From Thalassobius sp. Cn5-15 (GTDB lineage: Bacteria; Pseudomonadota; Alphaproteobacteria; Rhodobacterales; Rhodobacteraceae), in assembly GCF_022347685.1 (NCBI RefSeq), contig NZ_JAKRGF010000009.1:1-64000 (forward strand): DNA of 64,000 nt, read 5' to 3'. The notes beneath the pieces are model-generated. The model saw only the letters and a list, made by a program, of their open reading frames with translations, did no database searches and had not been told where the DNA came from. A program made the position numbers and the translations under genes. Below are positions 45,295 through 53,979 of this stretch, one piece after another (the stretch's first letter is position 1; every line of letters begins with the position of its first letter).

Positions 45295-46479
45295 ATGGCT
45301 TTTCAGACTTCCACTGCGGCAAAATCGTCACGCACGCATGCTGTGTATCAGGTCCCACGTTCAGTGGACTGGCATGTCGAACAACGGCTGCCTGCCGCCG
45401 TCAAAAATGCACTGGCCCCAAAATTGATCGCGGTAGAGCGGATGTTTCAGGCCGCTGGATGTGATTTTCGGACAATTGTCGCGCTGGATTTCTCGAGCGG
45501 GCAAAGAGAGCCCAAACTGTCACTGGATCTTCGCGGTGTAGAAATCGCGCAAATCCAATCCCTTGCACGCACCCTGTCCGAAACCATCGGCGACGAATAT
45601 GTCGACAGCATTCTGGATAGATCGACGCTCAGCCGGACGGATGCGACGCGCGCGGTGACGTCGAGGCTGAGTGATCATTTGTGTTTGTCCACTACGGAGC
45701 ATGATGAATTGGAGGCTGCTCTGACGGCAGAGGTGCGGGCGAAATTTCCGACGTCAACAGGTCATCAACCCTCGCGACGGGATGCAGAGTTTTTCGCACA
45801 GCTAGAGACGGCAGACGGCCCTCTGCCGCTGGCGGGGCCAACGGATATGCACCAAATTGATGAGATGATCGCTGCAGTTTATGCGCAGGCACCGTGGCTC
45901 AATCGCCCATTGATGCGCATCTGGTCACTGATGAAAATGAGCCTCGGTAGCGGCACATTGATGCCGCCGATCCTGCTATGGGGGCCGGGCGGTACGGGCA
46001 AATCTGTACTTGCGCGGCTGATCGCTGAGGCTGCGCAGCTGCCTGCACTGGAGCTCGATGCCTCAGCAGGCGCGGCGGCATTTCGGATCGCTGGCGTGGA
46101 AGCGGGGCGTCTCAGGCGGATCGACCAGCCTGATCAATGCCCTGTTGCCGTTGCTGGACCGACAGTCCGCCACGCATTTTCGCTGCCCTGCGAGTGGCCT
46201 TGTTTGTGACATGTCCAAATCTCATGGGCATTGACTGCCAACGAAATTTCCGGACTTTCTCAGCCTTTCCTTAGTCGAGTTGAGGCCATTCATGTACCTG
46301 CACTTGATGAGCAACAGTATGTCCAGGCGCTGCAGCTGATGTGCCCAGATGATGACGCTGTCCGCGATGCTGTCCGGAAATTCATCGCCGAGGATTGGCG
46401 CCGCCCGGAATTCTCACTGCGTTTTCTGGCGCGGGTCATCGCACGTCTACGGTCAGAAAATGAGGAGCTAGTACATTGA
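45295..46479 (+). pseudogene. AAA+ ATPase, frameshifted
   Basis: The first frame (45295-46209) encodes an N-terminal region and a Walker A motif (GPGGTGKSVLA near residue 230). The reading is then lost: another frame gives STSLINALLPLLDRQSA, and a third (46231-46479) gives LTANEISGLSQPFLSRVEAI, the sensor/arginine-finger part of an AAA+ domain. The Walker B part is missing, so there are at least two frameshifts and a probable deletion. Similar genes are found on integrative elements. Confidence 0.75.
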
Positions 46480-46517
46480 ATGGCGAGAGTCGCTTTCTAC
46501 CACTTGTCAATGACCAC

Positions 46518-46549
46518 GCGGGCCGCCACCTTACCGTATGGCGGCCCGC
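46518..46549. terminator. Bidirectional terminator-like hairpin
   Basis: GCGGGCCGCCA pairs perfectly with TGGCGGCCCGC over 11 bp with a 10-base loop. It lies between the convergent AAA+ and DUF927 pseudogenes. Confidence 0.7.
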
Positions 46550-46555
46550 AGGAAT

Positions 46556-47671
46556 TTACAGCAAATCCGGTCGTATTGCGCAGACGCGGGTGCCATTCGG
46601 AAAATCGGGCAGGCGCACTTTTTTCTGCAGGCGTTGCGCTTCCCCCCCTTTAATCAATGCCCCCGCTTCATCCGCAACTTTTGCTGCCAATTGAGGCGAA
46701 TGCTCCGCGCAGATGACCTCCTCCCATGCACCTGGCAGAACATAGTACAGCCACGCGCCATCCTCTTGTTTGACCCTATATCCACAACGATCCCGCACCG
46801 GAAATTCATCCGTGCGTTCGTCAGTGCTGTCCTCTGCGGCGCCGCCTCGCAGTAAGCGCTCAAAACGGGAAGGGCCATGCGTTTCAAAAAAATGTTTCAG
46901 ATGGCGCAGGGCTTGGCGACTTTCCTCAGATTCACCGCCACCACGTTGCGTTTTCCACCCGTGATAACAAGCAGTGATAGCCCGCAGAATCTGTGCATGT
47001 GAGATCGGGACGATACCCTAATCGCTGGCGAGTTGCCCTGCTGCTGCTACGAGTGCGAAACGCTCGGCTGCCCTCTGTACTTGGGGATCGTCATCATTTT
47101 CGAACAGCATTTCGTGAACGCGCGCGATGTACCGACGAGCCTGCGCAATATGCACACTACGCTCAACACAAAGCTTTTCCACAAAAGTTGGGCCCGCCAG
47201 CCCATAATGATCATCAGTGAGGCACTTTACTTTCTCAACCCACGCCCGCGATGACCCGAGGCCACAGGTGTCTTCGATCGTTTCTCTGGGCGCGTGCTCA
47301 ATTGGAACATCAACCATGCGGACGGCCAATCCGCCCGTCATTTGGGACCTGTGACGCCCCTGCGTAATTTGTTGTGTCGCTGTTTTCTCACTGGACGACA
47401 AAACCAACGCGTTCCAGCTATTACGTTCGGCGGCAGACCCATCTTTGCGTGCGCGGCCTTTGCCCTGTCCGTTTGCAAGCATATAAATCAATTGTGAGGC
47501 GAGTTCAGGTGCCGCTACGGTCAATTCATCCAGAGGCAGCAACAAATCGTTGTGGTCAGCGATCATGCCCTCCGCGCCATTGCTGGTGTTATTCCAGTTT
47601 CGAACAAAACCCTCCTCACCGCCACCGCCCCAAACATGCCAACCCGCATATGAGTTTGCAACAGAGCCCAA
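46556..47671 (-). pseudogene. DUF927 domain protein, 5'-truncated with amber stop
   Basis: The frame reads through GWHVWGGGGEEGFVRNWN, DHNDLLLPLDEL and IYMLANGQGKGRA, hallmarks of the DUF927 helicase-like core found on integrative elements and plasmids. An in-frame TAG at 47018-47020 interrupts ...LASD*GIVPISHAQI, after which the same frame continues to 46556. The N-terminal part, with the start of the ATPase domain, is missing beyond 47671, where an IS-type end is seen. Either defect would inactivate it. Confidence 0.8.
47654..47669 (-). mobile_element. Solo IS-type terminal sequence, left border of the biosynthetic cluster
   Basis: On the minus strand this reads GGGCTCTGTTGCAAAC. GGGCTCTGTTGCAA also starts an element at 63928 on the other side of the cluster. 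Such ends are typical of IS elements in alphaproteobacteria. Here only the end remains, at the point where the DUF927 gene is cut. Confidence 0.5.
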
Positions 47672-47741
47672 TATACGCGAGTATTCTCCCGGAATAGACG
47701 TTCATCGCGCGTTTTGGCAGTCCGCCTTGGAGCTCCAAAGC

Positions 47742-49220
47742 TTAGAGGCCAAGGTCTTGGATGGCCTTGTCCAGCAGGGAGACGCCTTTGACGATCCACG
47801 CCGGGTTGAGCGACGCATACCCCATCACCAGCCCGATCTGTTCGTTCTGGCTGTGCGACAAGGGCGGGTTGCAAAGCGGGCGAACGGAATAAAGCCCGAC
47901 ACCCAGCGTGCGGGCGCGATCGATCAGGTCTGGCTCTCGTGCGATGGGGATGTCGCGGAACCAGACCACAATATGCAGACCGGCCTCTGTTCCGCGGATG
48001 TCAACGCGGTCGCCAAAGGTGGCTTTCAGGGCGCTGATCAGGGTTTCCCGCCTGTGATTGTTCTTCCGGCGCTGCCTGCGAACGTGGCGTTCATATGTAC
48101 CGCTTTGAATCAGGTCGGCCAAGGCCTCTTGTTCCAGTTGCGCGTTGTGCCGGTCTGCCAATTGTTTGGCAGTCGCGACAACGCTGACGAGCGTGTTAGG
48201 CACCACCGCATAGCCGATCCGCAGCGCAGGCGAGAGCGTTTTGGAAACGGTGCCGATATAGATCACACGGTCGTTCGGGTTCGACGCCCACAAGGGCGGC
48301 AAGGGTTTCACATCGTAGCGGTATTCGCTGTCATAGTCGTCTTCAACGATCCAGGCGTCTGAGCGTTTTGCCCAGTCCACTAGCTGCATGCGCCGGTCAA
48401 TCGGCATCACTCCGCCCATGGGATATTGGTGCGATGGCGTCACATAGGCCAGCCGTGCCTGCAACCCCTCAAGCTGGTCGGTGACCAACCCATGGTCGTC
48501 GACCTCGATGGGGATGGCCGTGGCACCTGAGGCTTCGAATGACCACCGGGCCATCGCATAAGACGGGTTTTCAATCGCAAAGGTGTCGCCCGGGTCCAGC
48601 AGGATGCGTGAGAGCAGATCCAGCGCCTGTTGAGAGCCATTGACGATGATGATCTGGTCAAGGCTGCAATTGATCGACCGCGCCCGCCACAGGTAGCTTT
48701 GCAGTGCATGGCGCAACGCGTTAGAGCCGAACGGTTCGTGGTAGGACAGGACGTTTTGTTTGCGCAGCAAAACGCCGGTCACGGCGCGCCGCCATTGGGC
48801 GGTGGGAAAATCCTCGGACGCGATCTCTCCATACCGGAAATTGATCAGGTCAGGGGAAGAGCGGGGTGGCCGCAATTGGCCGATATCGATCAATCGGCGC
48901 CCATAGGCGCTTAGGCTTTCGGTCGCGGGATCTGCCTTTTCAGCACTGTCCGTCTTTTTGGTCGAAGCGGCGGGAAAGTTGACGGCGACCCGAGGGCGCA
49001 TACCGTGACAGACAACAATATAGCCCTCGGCCGCCAATTGGTCATAGGCGGCGCTGACGGTTGTCCGGGACACGCCAATTTCCTCGGCGAGCGCCCGAGA
49101 AGAGGGAATCGGCTCGTCGGGCGCGTAATTTCCGCCCCTGATCTGGTCGCGCAGATTTGCACAGATCTCCCGGCGACCGATCCGATGCGCGCGATATTCC
49201 GCTTTTACCAACTGGACCAC
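47742..49220 (-). CDS. MocR/PdxR family transcriptional regulator
   Basis: A 492-residue fusion of a GntR-type winged helix (about residues 15-80; PIPSSRALAEEIGVSRTTVS) and an aminotransferase-like class I domain (about 110-480) with PLP-binding lysine in GTVSKTLSPALRIG. MocR regulators sense PLP or amino compounds that react with it. The start is GTG at 49220. It is divergent from the biosynthetic run beginning at 49325, so it probably controls it and itself through the shared region. A PLP-sensing switch fits a cluster that may make PLP-reactive compounds (inference). Confidence 0.9.
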   Translation of the reverse strand: MVQLVKAEYRAHRIGRREICANLRDQIRGGNYAPDEPIPSSRALAEEIGVSRTTVSAAYDQLAAEGYIVVCHGMRPRVAVNFPAASTKKTDSAEKADPATESLSAYGRRLIDIGQLRPPRSSPDLINFRYGEIASEDFPTAQWRRAVTGVLLRKQNVLSYHEPFGSNALRHALQSYLWRARSINCSLDQIIIVNGSQQALDLLSRILLDPGDTFAIENPSYAMARWSFEASGATAIPIEVDDHGLVTDQLEGLQARLAYVTPSHQYPMGGVMPIDRRMQLVDWAKRSDAWIVEDDYDSEYRYDVKPLPPLWASNPNDRVIYIGTVSKTLSPALRIGYAVVPNTLVSVVATAKQLADRHNAQLEQEALADLIQSGTYERHVRRQRRKNNHRRETLISALKATFGDRVDIRGTEAGLHIVVWFRDIPIAREPDLIDRARTLGVGLYSVRPLCNPPLSHSQNEQIGLVMGYASLNPAWIVKGVSLLDKAIQDLGL

Positions 49221-49324
49221 CGATTCATGAGAAAACTGGCCGTTTTATGAGTCCTAATTCATCTCTAAGGGTATATCAACTTGGATTAACACTCCGTTAA
49301 GATTTACGAATGGAGGTATTAAAG
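49221..49324. promoter_or_regulatory. Divergent promoter/operator of the biosynthetic cluster
   Basis: TCATGAG (49225-49231) and TTATGAG (49245-49251) form a direct repeat spaced exactly 20 bp, two helical turns, as MocR proteins often require. TTGGAT (49281-49286) may be a -35 element for the rightward run. GGAGG (49312-49316), 8 bases before GTG at 49325, is the best ribosome-binding site for the next gene. Confidence 0.5.
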
Positions 49325-50113
49325 GTGCTGGAAGTGATTGCGCAAATGGACGAAAGCTCGCGATTTGGTGCGAGTCCGGAGGCGTTGTTCCATGCCCGTC
49401 TGGTCCAGATCGAACGCTGCATTGCACAGGCCTGTGCCAACGCCGGGCGCGAACGGTCGGATGTACGCCTGTTGCCGATCACCAAGACCGTGCCAGCCGA
49501 GATTCTGCGTCACGCCTATGCGGCCGGGCTGCGGGATTTCGCGGAAAACAAGGTGCAGGAAGCTCAGGGCAAGATCGACCTGCTGAACGATCTGCCGTTG
49601 CGTTGGACAATGGTCGGCCACCTGCAAAAGAACAAGGCCAAGCAGATGCTGGAATTCGCCCAGGAATTCCATGCGCTTGACAGCATGGCGCTGGCGGCGC
49701 GGTTGAACCGACTGTTGGCCGAACAAGGCCGGGTTCTGGATGTCTATGTTCAGGTGAACACCTCTGGCGAGGCCAGCAAGTACGGACTTGCCCCCCAAGA
49801 CCTTCCAGCCTTCCTTGATGTGCTTGAGACCTGCACGCAGTTGCGCCCGCGCGGATTGATGACGCTGGCGGTGTTCAGCGGCGACCGTGACCGTGTTCGC
49901 GCGTGTTTTCGTATTTTGCGCAAGCTGCGCGATCAGTCGCTGGGCAACCACCCCGAAATTCGTGGTCTGTCCATGGGCATGTCGGGAGACTTTGAAGATG
50001 CCATTCGCGAAGGCGCCACGGTTGTCCGCATCGGGCAAGGCATCTTTGGACAACGCCCAACACCAGATGGCCACTACTGGCCGGGCACTGTGGCCACGCC
50101 TCCGCCTGCATAG
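49325..50113 (+). CDS. YggS/PLPBP-like pyridoxal phosphate homeostasis protein
   Basis: A single-domain alanine-racemase-like barrel of about 262 residues. The PLP-binding lysine is in LLPITKTVPAE (about residue 54), with ENKVQEAQGK and MVGHLQKNKAK as further family motifs, and LSMGMSGDFEDAIREGAT near the end binds the phosphate. PLPBP proteins carry and buffer PLP and have no known catalysis. An ATG at 49310 overlaps the GGAGG, so GTG at 49325 is preferred. As first gene of the run it may protect the host from PLP depletion by an aminooxy product (inference); acting as a racemase is the alternative. Confidence 0.85.
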   Translation: MLEVIAQMDESSRFGASPEALFHARLVQIERCIAQACANAGRERSDVRLLPITKTVPAEILRHAYAAGLRDFAENKVQEAQGKIDLLNDLPLRWTMVGHLQKNKAKQMLEFAQEFHALDSMALAARLNRLLAEQGRVLDVYVQVNTSGEASKYGLAPQDLPAFLDVLETCTQLRPRGLMTLAVFSGDRDRVRACFRILRKLRDQSLGNHPEIRGLSMGMSGDFEDAIREGATVVRIGQGIFGQRPTPDGHYWPGTVATPPPA

Positions 50114-50166
50114 TCAGTCGATTGATTTTCAGCCGAAAAGTTTCTGCCGAACAGGGGATCATAACC

Positions 50167-50994
50167 ATGCTATTTAATTTGATCGTGTCGCAAGGCCGCG
50201 CTGCCGACAAAACCGCTATGACCATTCAGGGGGCGGCGCTCACCGCCAAGGCGCTGGAGCAGGAATACGGGCTCACGGCCACAACCGTGGGCACGCCCTC
50301 GGCGCCCGCCGACGACGATTGGACCGAAAGCCTGCCGCAGGCACAACCGACCCTGCAAGCGGTACAAGACGCAGTCGAAAGCAGCATTCAGAGCGGCAAG
50401 CTGACCGTGCTTGCGTCGAACACCTGTTCGATCAGCCTGGGGTCCTTGCCTGCGATGGCGCGCAACCATCCCGACGCGGTTCTGCTGTGGGTCGATGCGC
50501 ATGGTGATTTCAACACGCCGGATACGACCGACTCGGGGTATCTGGGCGGCATGGTCGTGGCGGCGGCCTGCGGCCTTTGGGACAGCGGGCTTGGCGCGGG
50601 GCTGAAAGCGGATCAGGTGGTGTTTGTCGGCGCGCGCGACATCGACTCCAAGGAAGCAGAATTGATCGCGGGGGAAGGGGCCCGGATCATACCCGCCTCC
50701 GACGTGACGCCCGAGGCCGTCCTGAGCGCCGTGAACGGGCGCAAGGTGTGGATTCACATCGACTGGGACGTGCTGGAACCCGGCTATGTTCCCGCCGATT
50801 ACAAAGTGTCCGGGGGCTTGCTGCCAGGCCAGATCCAGGCCATCTTGTCGGCGCTTTCGCCCGATCAGGTCCTGGGCCTCGAGGTCGCGGAGTTCCAGGT
50901 GCCGCCAGATGCCCAGCAGTCCGAAACCGAGCTCAAGACGATCCTTGAAATGCTCAGCCCCTTGCTGAGTCAAACCAGGGTCGTAGCCGCCTAA
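50167..50994 (+). CDS. Arginase-family hydrolase, DcsB-like (N-hydroxyarginine to hydroxyurea)
   Basis: A ureohydrolase-fold enzyme of 275 residues. DAHGDFNT near residue 115 and HIDWDVLEPG near 198 are the metal-binding motifs. The first motif, GxHS in arginases, here reads SNTCSISLG with Cys87 in place of the metal-binding histidine. DcsB of D-cycloserine biosynthesis has the same His-to-Cys change and cleaves N-omega-hydroxy-L-arginine to hydroxyurea and ornithine. The hydroxylase homologue is the next gene. I infer the same reaction; a plain arginase is unlikely. Confidence 0.82.
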   Translation: MLFNLIVSQGRAADKTAMTIQGAALTAKALEQEYGLTATTVGTPSAPADDDWTESLPQAQPTLQAVQDAVESSIQSGKLTVLASNTCSISLGSLPAMARNHPDAVLLWVDAHGDFNTPDTTDSGYLGGMVVAAACGLWDSGLGAGLKADQVVFVGARDIDSKEAELIAGEGARIIPASDVTPEAVLSAVNGRKVWIHIDWDVLEPGYVPADYKVSGGLLPGQIQAILSALSPDQVLGLEVAEFQVPPDAQQSETELKTILEMLSPLLSQTRVVAA

Positions 50995-51113
50995 GGCACG
51001 ATACTCCTTAGCTGAAACAATGACATGGACCCCGGGGCGGCAATGCTGCCGGCCCACCTGTTTTGCGCGGGCTTTTTCCGTGCCCAAGAGAGCAATTGAG
51101 GATTCCAAACAAG

Positions 51114-51986
51114 ATGTTCGTTCAAACCTCACCCGGACCAGTAACCGAACGACGCCGCATTCAGGCTGGCAAACTGTTTATGAAACGGGAACTGTATTCC
51201 GGTGACCTTTTGGCCAGCCGCTGGCAGCGCAGTGCAATGGATGGCTTTGCCGAACGCGTCGGCAGCGAAAGCTTTCCTTGCCTGTTCGGGCGCAAGGCGT
51301 GGGCCAGCGATAACGTGCGTTTCGTCTTTGCCGAATGCAACGACGCAGGCGAATTCGATGACGTTCTGGTCGGGCTCACCGACTACACCAATTTCGTCAA
51401 AGACACCCCCCTGAACGACAGGCTGTTTTCACCGCTGGTGATGTTCTTCGAAGCGTCGAGGCTGGATTGCATCAGCCTGCACGACCTGGGCTGGCAGGTG
51501 CTGAACTGGGTGCACGGCATGGATCCCGCCACATGGCCCACGGACGTTGCCAGGGACCCAGATCAGCACAGCTGGTGTTTCTGTTTCAACGGGGTGCAGT
51601 TGTTCGTGAACATGAGCACGCCGGACCATCAAGTTCTGCGCAGCCGCAATCTAGGCGACTACCTGACCTTTGTCATAAATCCACGGGAAAACTTCGACGC
51701 AGTCGCCAGCATGCAGTCCCGGAGCGGTCGCCTTGTGCGTGACAATATCCGTAAACGGGTCGCCGATTACAACGGCGGCACGGTGCCTGAAGAATTAGGC
51801 TTTTTCGGCGACGAAGATAACCGGGAATGGCGGCAGTACCAGTTGGAAGAAACCAACCTAGCCCGGCCTGCGCAATGCCCGTTTTTACAAAAACCCATGC
51901 CACACGCCCCAGCCCGAACCGATGCTGCCGGCGGCGGCGTTTCCTCCGGATCTCGCAACGACGCGGCCCCGACCCAAACAGAATGA
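51114..51986 (+). CDS. YqcI/YcgG family heme N-hydroxylase, DcsA/GntA-like
   Basis: A 290-residue member of the YqcI/YcgG family. Typical stretches are FPCLFGRKAWASDNVRF near residue 58, FFEASRLDCISLHD near 110, WCFCFNGVQLFVN near 152 and CPFLQKP near 260. Family members DcsA (D-cycloserine) and GntA (guanitoxin) are heme proteins that hydroxylate arginine or derivatives. Next to the DcsB-like gene it would give N-hydroxy-L-arginine. Which arginine nitrogen is oxidised, and whether the substrate is arginine at all, cannot be read from sequence. The last 30 residues are Ala/Pro-rich and variable. Confidence 0.82.
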   Translation: MFVQTSPGPVTERRRIQAGKLFMKRELYSGDLLASRWQRSAMDGFAERVGSESFPCLFGRKAWASDNVRFVFAECNDAGEFDDVLVGLTDYTNFVKDTPLNDRLFSPLVMFFEASRLDCISLHDLGWQVLNWVHGMDPATWPTDVARDPDQHSWCFCFNGVQLFVNMSTPDHQVLRSRNLGDYLTFVINPRENFDAVASMQSRSGRLVRDNIRKRVADYNGGTVPEELGFFGDEDNREWRQYQLEETNLARPAQCPFLQKPMPHAPARTDAAGGGVSSGSRNDAAPTQTE

Positions 51987-51999
51987 CTGGAGAATAGGA

Positions 52000-52932
52000 A
52001 TGTTACTTCCAACTGAACGGAGTCGCGGACTCCTTGAAATGATCGCGGCCATGATCGTCATGGGCACGGTCGGCTACTTTGTTCTAGAGTCGCAACTGGC
52101 GCCATATGACGTGGTGTTCTTTCGCTGCCTGTTTGGCGCGATCTTCCTTGCCCTTTACTGCTATACGCGGGGATTTCTGCGCAATACCGGCCTGACCCGC
52201 AAGACGCTGCTGATCGCAGCGCTGAGCGGCGTGTTTCTGGTCACCAACTGGGTGATGCTGTTCGCGTCGTTCAACGTTGCCTCGATCTCTACCTCGACGG
52301 TGATTTACCACACGCAGCCATTGTTCTTTGTTCTGATGGGGGTGCTGTTCCTGGGGGACAAGCTGACCCGGGACAAGCTGGCCTGGGTGCTTATCGCCTT
52401 TGCCGGTGTTGTACTGATCGTCGGCCCGGACATGGGCGAGTTCAGCTTTGCCTCGGCGGAATTGCTGGGCGTGTCGCTGGCGATTGGGGCGGCCATCTTG
52501 TACGCGGTCGTATCGATTATCGTGAAGCATCTCAAAGAGATCAAACCGCACCTGATCGCGTTGATTCAAGTTTCTGTCGGGGTCGTGTTGCTGGCGCCGC
52601 TGGCCAATCTTGAGGCGACAAGCGGCTTTTCCCAGGCGCAGTGGACCAACCTTCTGATCCTCGGCGCGTTTCATACCTGCCTGACCTACATTCTCATGTA
52701 TTCGGCCTTCAAGAAACTGCCGACGCCGCTCATCGCCGTGTTGTCTTACATCTATCCGGTCGTGGCGATCCTCGTCGATTACTTCGCCTATGGCAAAGCC
52801 ATGCACTTGGTGCAGATCGCCGGCGGCATGATGATCCTGTTTGCGGGTTACGCCGTGAACCAGGGCTTCCTGATCTTCCCGCGTGCGCAATCGCGCTCTG
52901 CCGTTGCCGCAACGCCCGTTAAACGGGACTGA
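52000..52932 (+). CDS. EamA/DMT family transporter, candidate product exporter
   Basis: A 310-residue inner-membrane protein of ten predicted segments in two EamA repeats (about residues 10-140 and 150-295). It starts 13 bases after the previous stop, with GGAG in front. The D-cycloserine cluster also carries a membrane exporter giving self-resistance (DcsJ). This gene is the likely counterpart, exporting the product or an intermediate (inference). Confidence 0.82.
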   Translation: MLLPTERSRGLLEMIAAMIVMGTVGYFVLESQLAPYDVVFFRCLFGAIFLALYCYTRGFLRNTGLTRKTLLIAALSGVFLVTNWVMLFASFNVASISTSTVIYHTQPLFFVLMGVLFLGDKLTRDKLAWVLIAFAGVVLIVGPDMGEFSFASAELLGVSLAIGAAILYAVVSIIVKHLKEIKPHLIALIQVSVGVVLLAPLANLEATSGFSQAQWTNLLILGAFHTCLTYILMYSAFKKLPTPLIAVLSYIYPVVAILVDYFAYGKAMHLVQIAGGMMILFAGYAVNQGFLIFPRAQSRSAVAATPVKRD

Positions 52933-52980
52933 TCCCAACCATTTTTTGTCTCGAACCGCTCAATCAAAAGGTACCTCAAG

Positions 52981-53967
52981 ATGGCTCTTTATAATTCCGT
53001 CCTCGACACCATCGGCAGAACCCCGATTGTCCGTCTCAACCACATAGCGCCGAAACACGTATCCGTTTACGTCAAGGTGGAATCCTTCAACCCCGGCGGT
53101 TCCGTCAAGGACCGGCTTGCGCTGGCGGTCGTGCTCGACGCCGAGCGGCGCGGCGAACTCAAGCCGGGCGATACGATTGTCGAATGCACTTCGGGCAATG
53201 TCGGCATCGCCTTTTCCATGGTGGCGGCCGCGCGCGGTTACAAATTCGTCGCCGTCATGGGGGATTCCTATTCCATCGAGCGCCGCAAGCTGATCCGTGC
53301 CTATGGCGGCAAGGTGATCCTGTTCCCCGGCCATCTGGGCAGCAGCGGCGGCAACAAGATCGCTGACGATCTGGCCGAGCGCCATGGCTGGTTCCGCGCC
53401 CGTCAGTTCGACAACCCGGCCAACCCGGCCTATCACCGCATGACCACCGCGTCCGAGATTCTGAGCGATTTTGCCAATCATCGCCTCGATTATTTCGTCG
53501 CCGGGTTCGGGACCAGCGGCACGGTGACCGGCGTTGGCCAGATGCTCAAACGGGCCCGTCCCGAGGTCAAGATCATCGCCGCCGAGCCGTCCAATGCGGC
53601 CATCATACAGGATGGTGTGTGGAACCCGCATCAGATCCAGGGGCTGGCGCCGAATTTCGTGCCCAGCGTCATGGATCAGAGCGTGGTCAGCGAGCTGCGC
53701 AAGATCGACGAAGTGGTGGCCCGCGACACATCGCGGCGGCTGTCGGTCGAAGAAGGCATCTTTGCGGGCATTTCCTCCGGGGCGAATGTCGCCACCGCGC
53801 TTGAGATCGCGCAGGACGCCCCCGAAGGCTCTGTGTTGCTGGCGGTGCTGCCCGACACCGGTGAACGGTATCTGTCCACGTTCCTCTTCGACGGCCTCTC
53901 TGAAGGGTCGGACGATGAATGGCTGGCCTCGCTCGATAGCACGCCCGAACTCGAACTTGCGATTTGA
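52981..53967 (+). CDS. Cysteine synthase homologue, DcsD-like O-ureidoserine synthase
   Basis: A 328-residue fold type II PLP enzyme. The PLP lysine is Lys43 in NPGGSVKDR; the substrate-binding loop reads CTSGNVGIAFS (usual TSGNTG), and GFGTSGTVTGVG near residue 178 binds the phosphate. DcsD uses O-acetyl-L-serine and hydroxyurea to form O-ureido-L-serine. The serine acyltransferase homologue follows 12 bases later. Several positions differ from ordinary CysK, and no sulfur-assimilation gene is near, so a nitrogen/oxygen nucleophile is likely. CysK activity with sulfide cannot be excluded. Confidence 0.85.
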   Translation: MALYNSVLDTIGRTPIVRLNHIAPKHVSVYVKVESFNPGGSVKDRLALAVVLDAERRGELKPGDTIVECTSGNVGIAFSMVAAARGYKFVAVMGDSYSIERRKLIRAYGGKVILFPGHLGSSGGNKIADDLAERHGWFRARQFDNPANPAYHRMTTASEILSDFANHRLDYFVAGFGTSGTVTGVGQMLKRARPEVKIIAAEPSNAAIIQDGVWNPHQIQGLAPNFVPSVMDQSVVSELRKIDEVVARDTSRRLSVEEGIFAGISSGANVATALEIAQDAPEGSVLLAVLPDTGERYLSTFLFDGLSEGSDDEWLASLDSTPELELAI

Positions 53968-53979
53968 GGTGGGGCCGGG

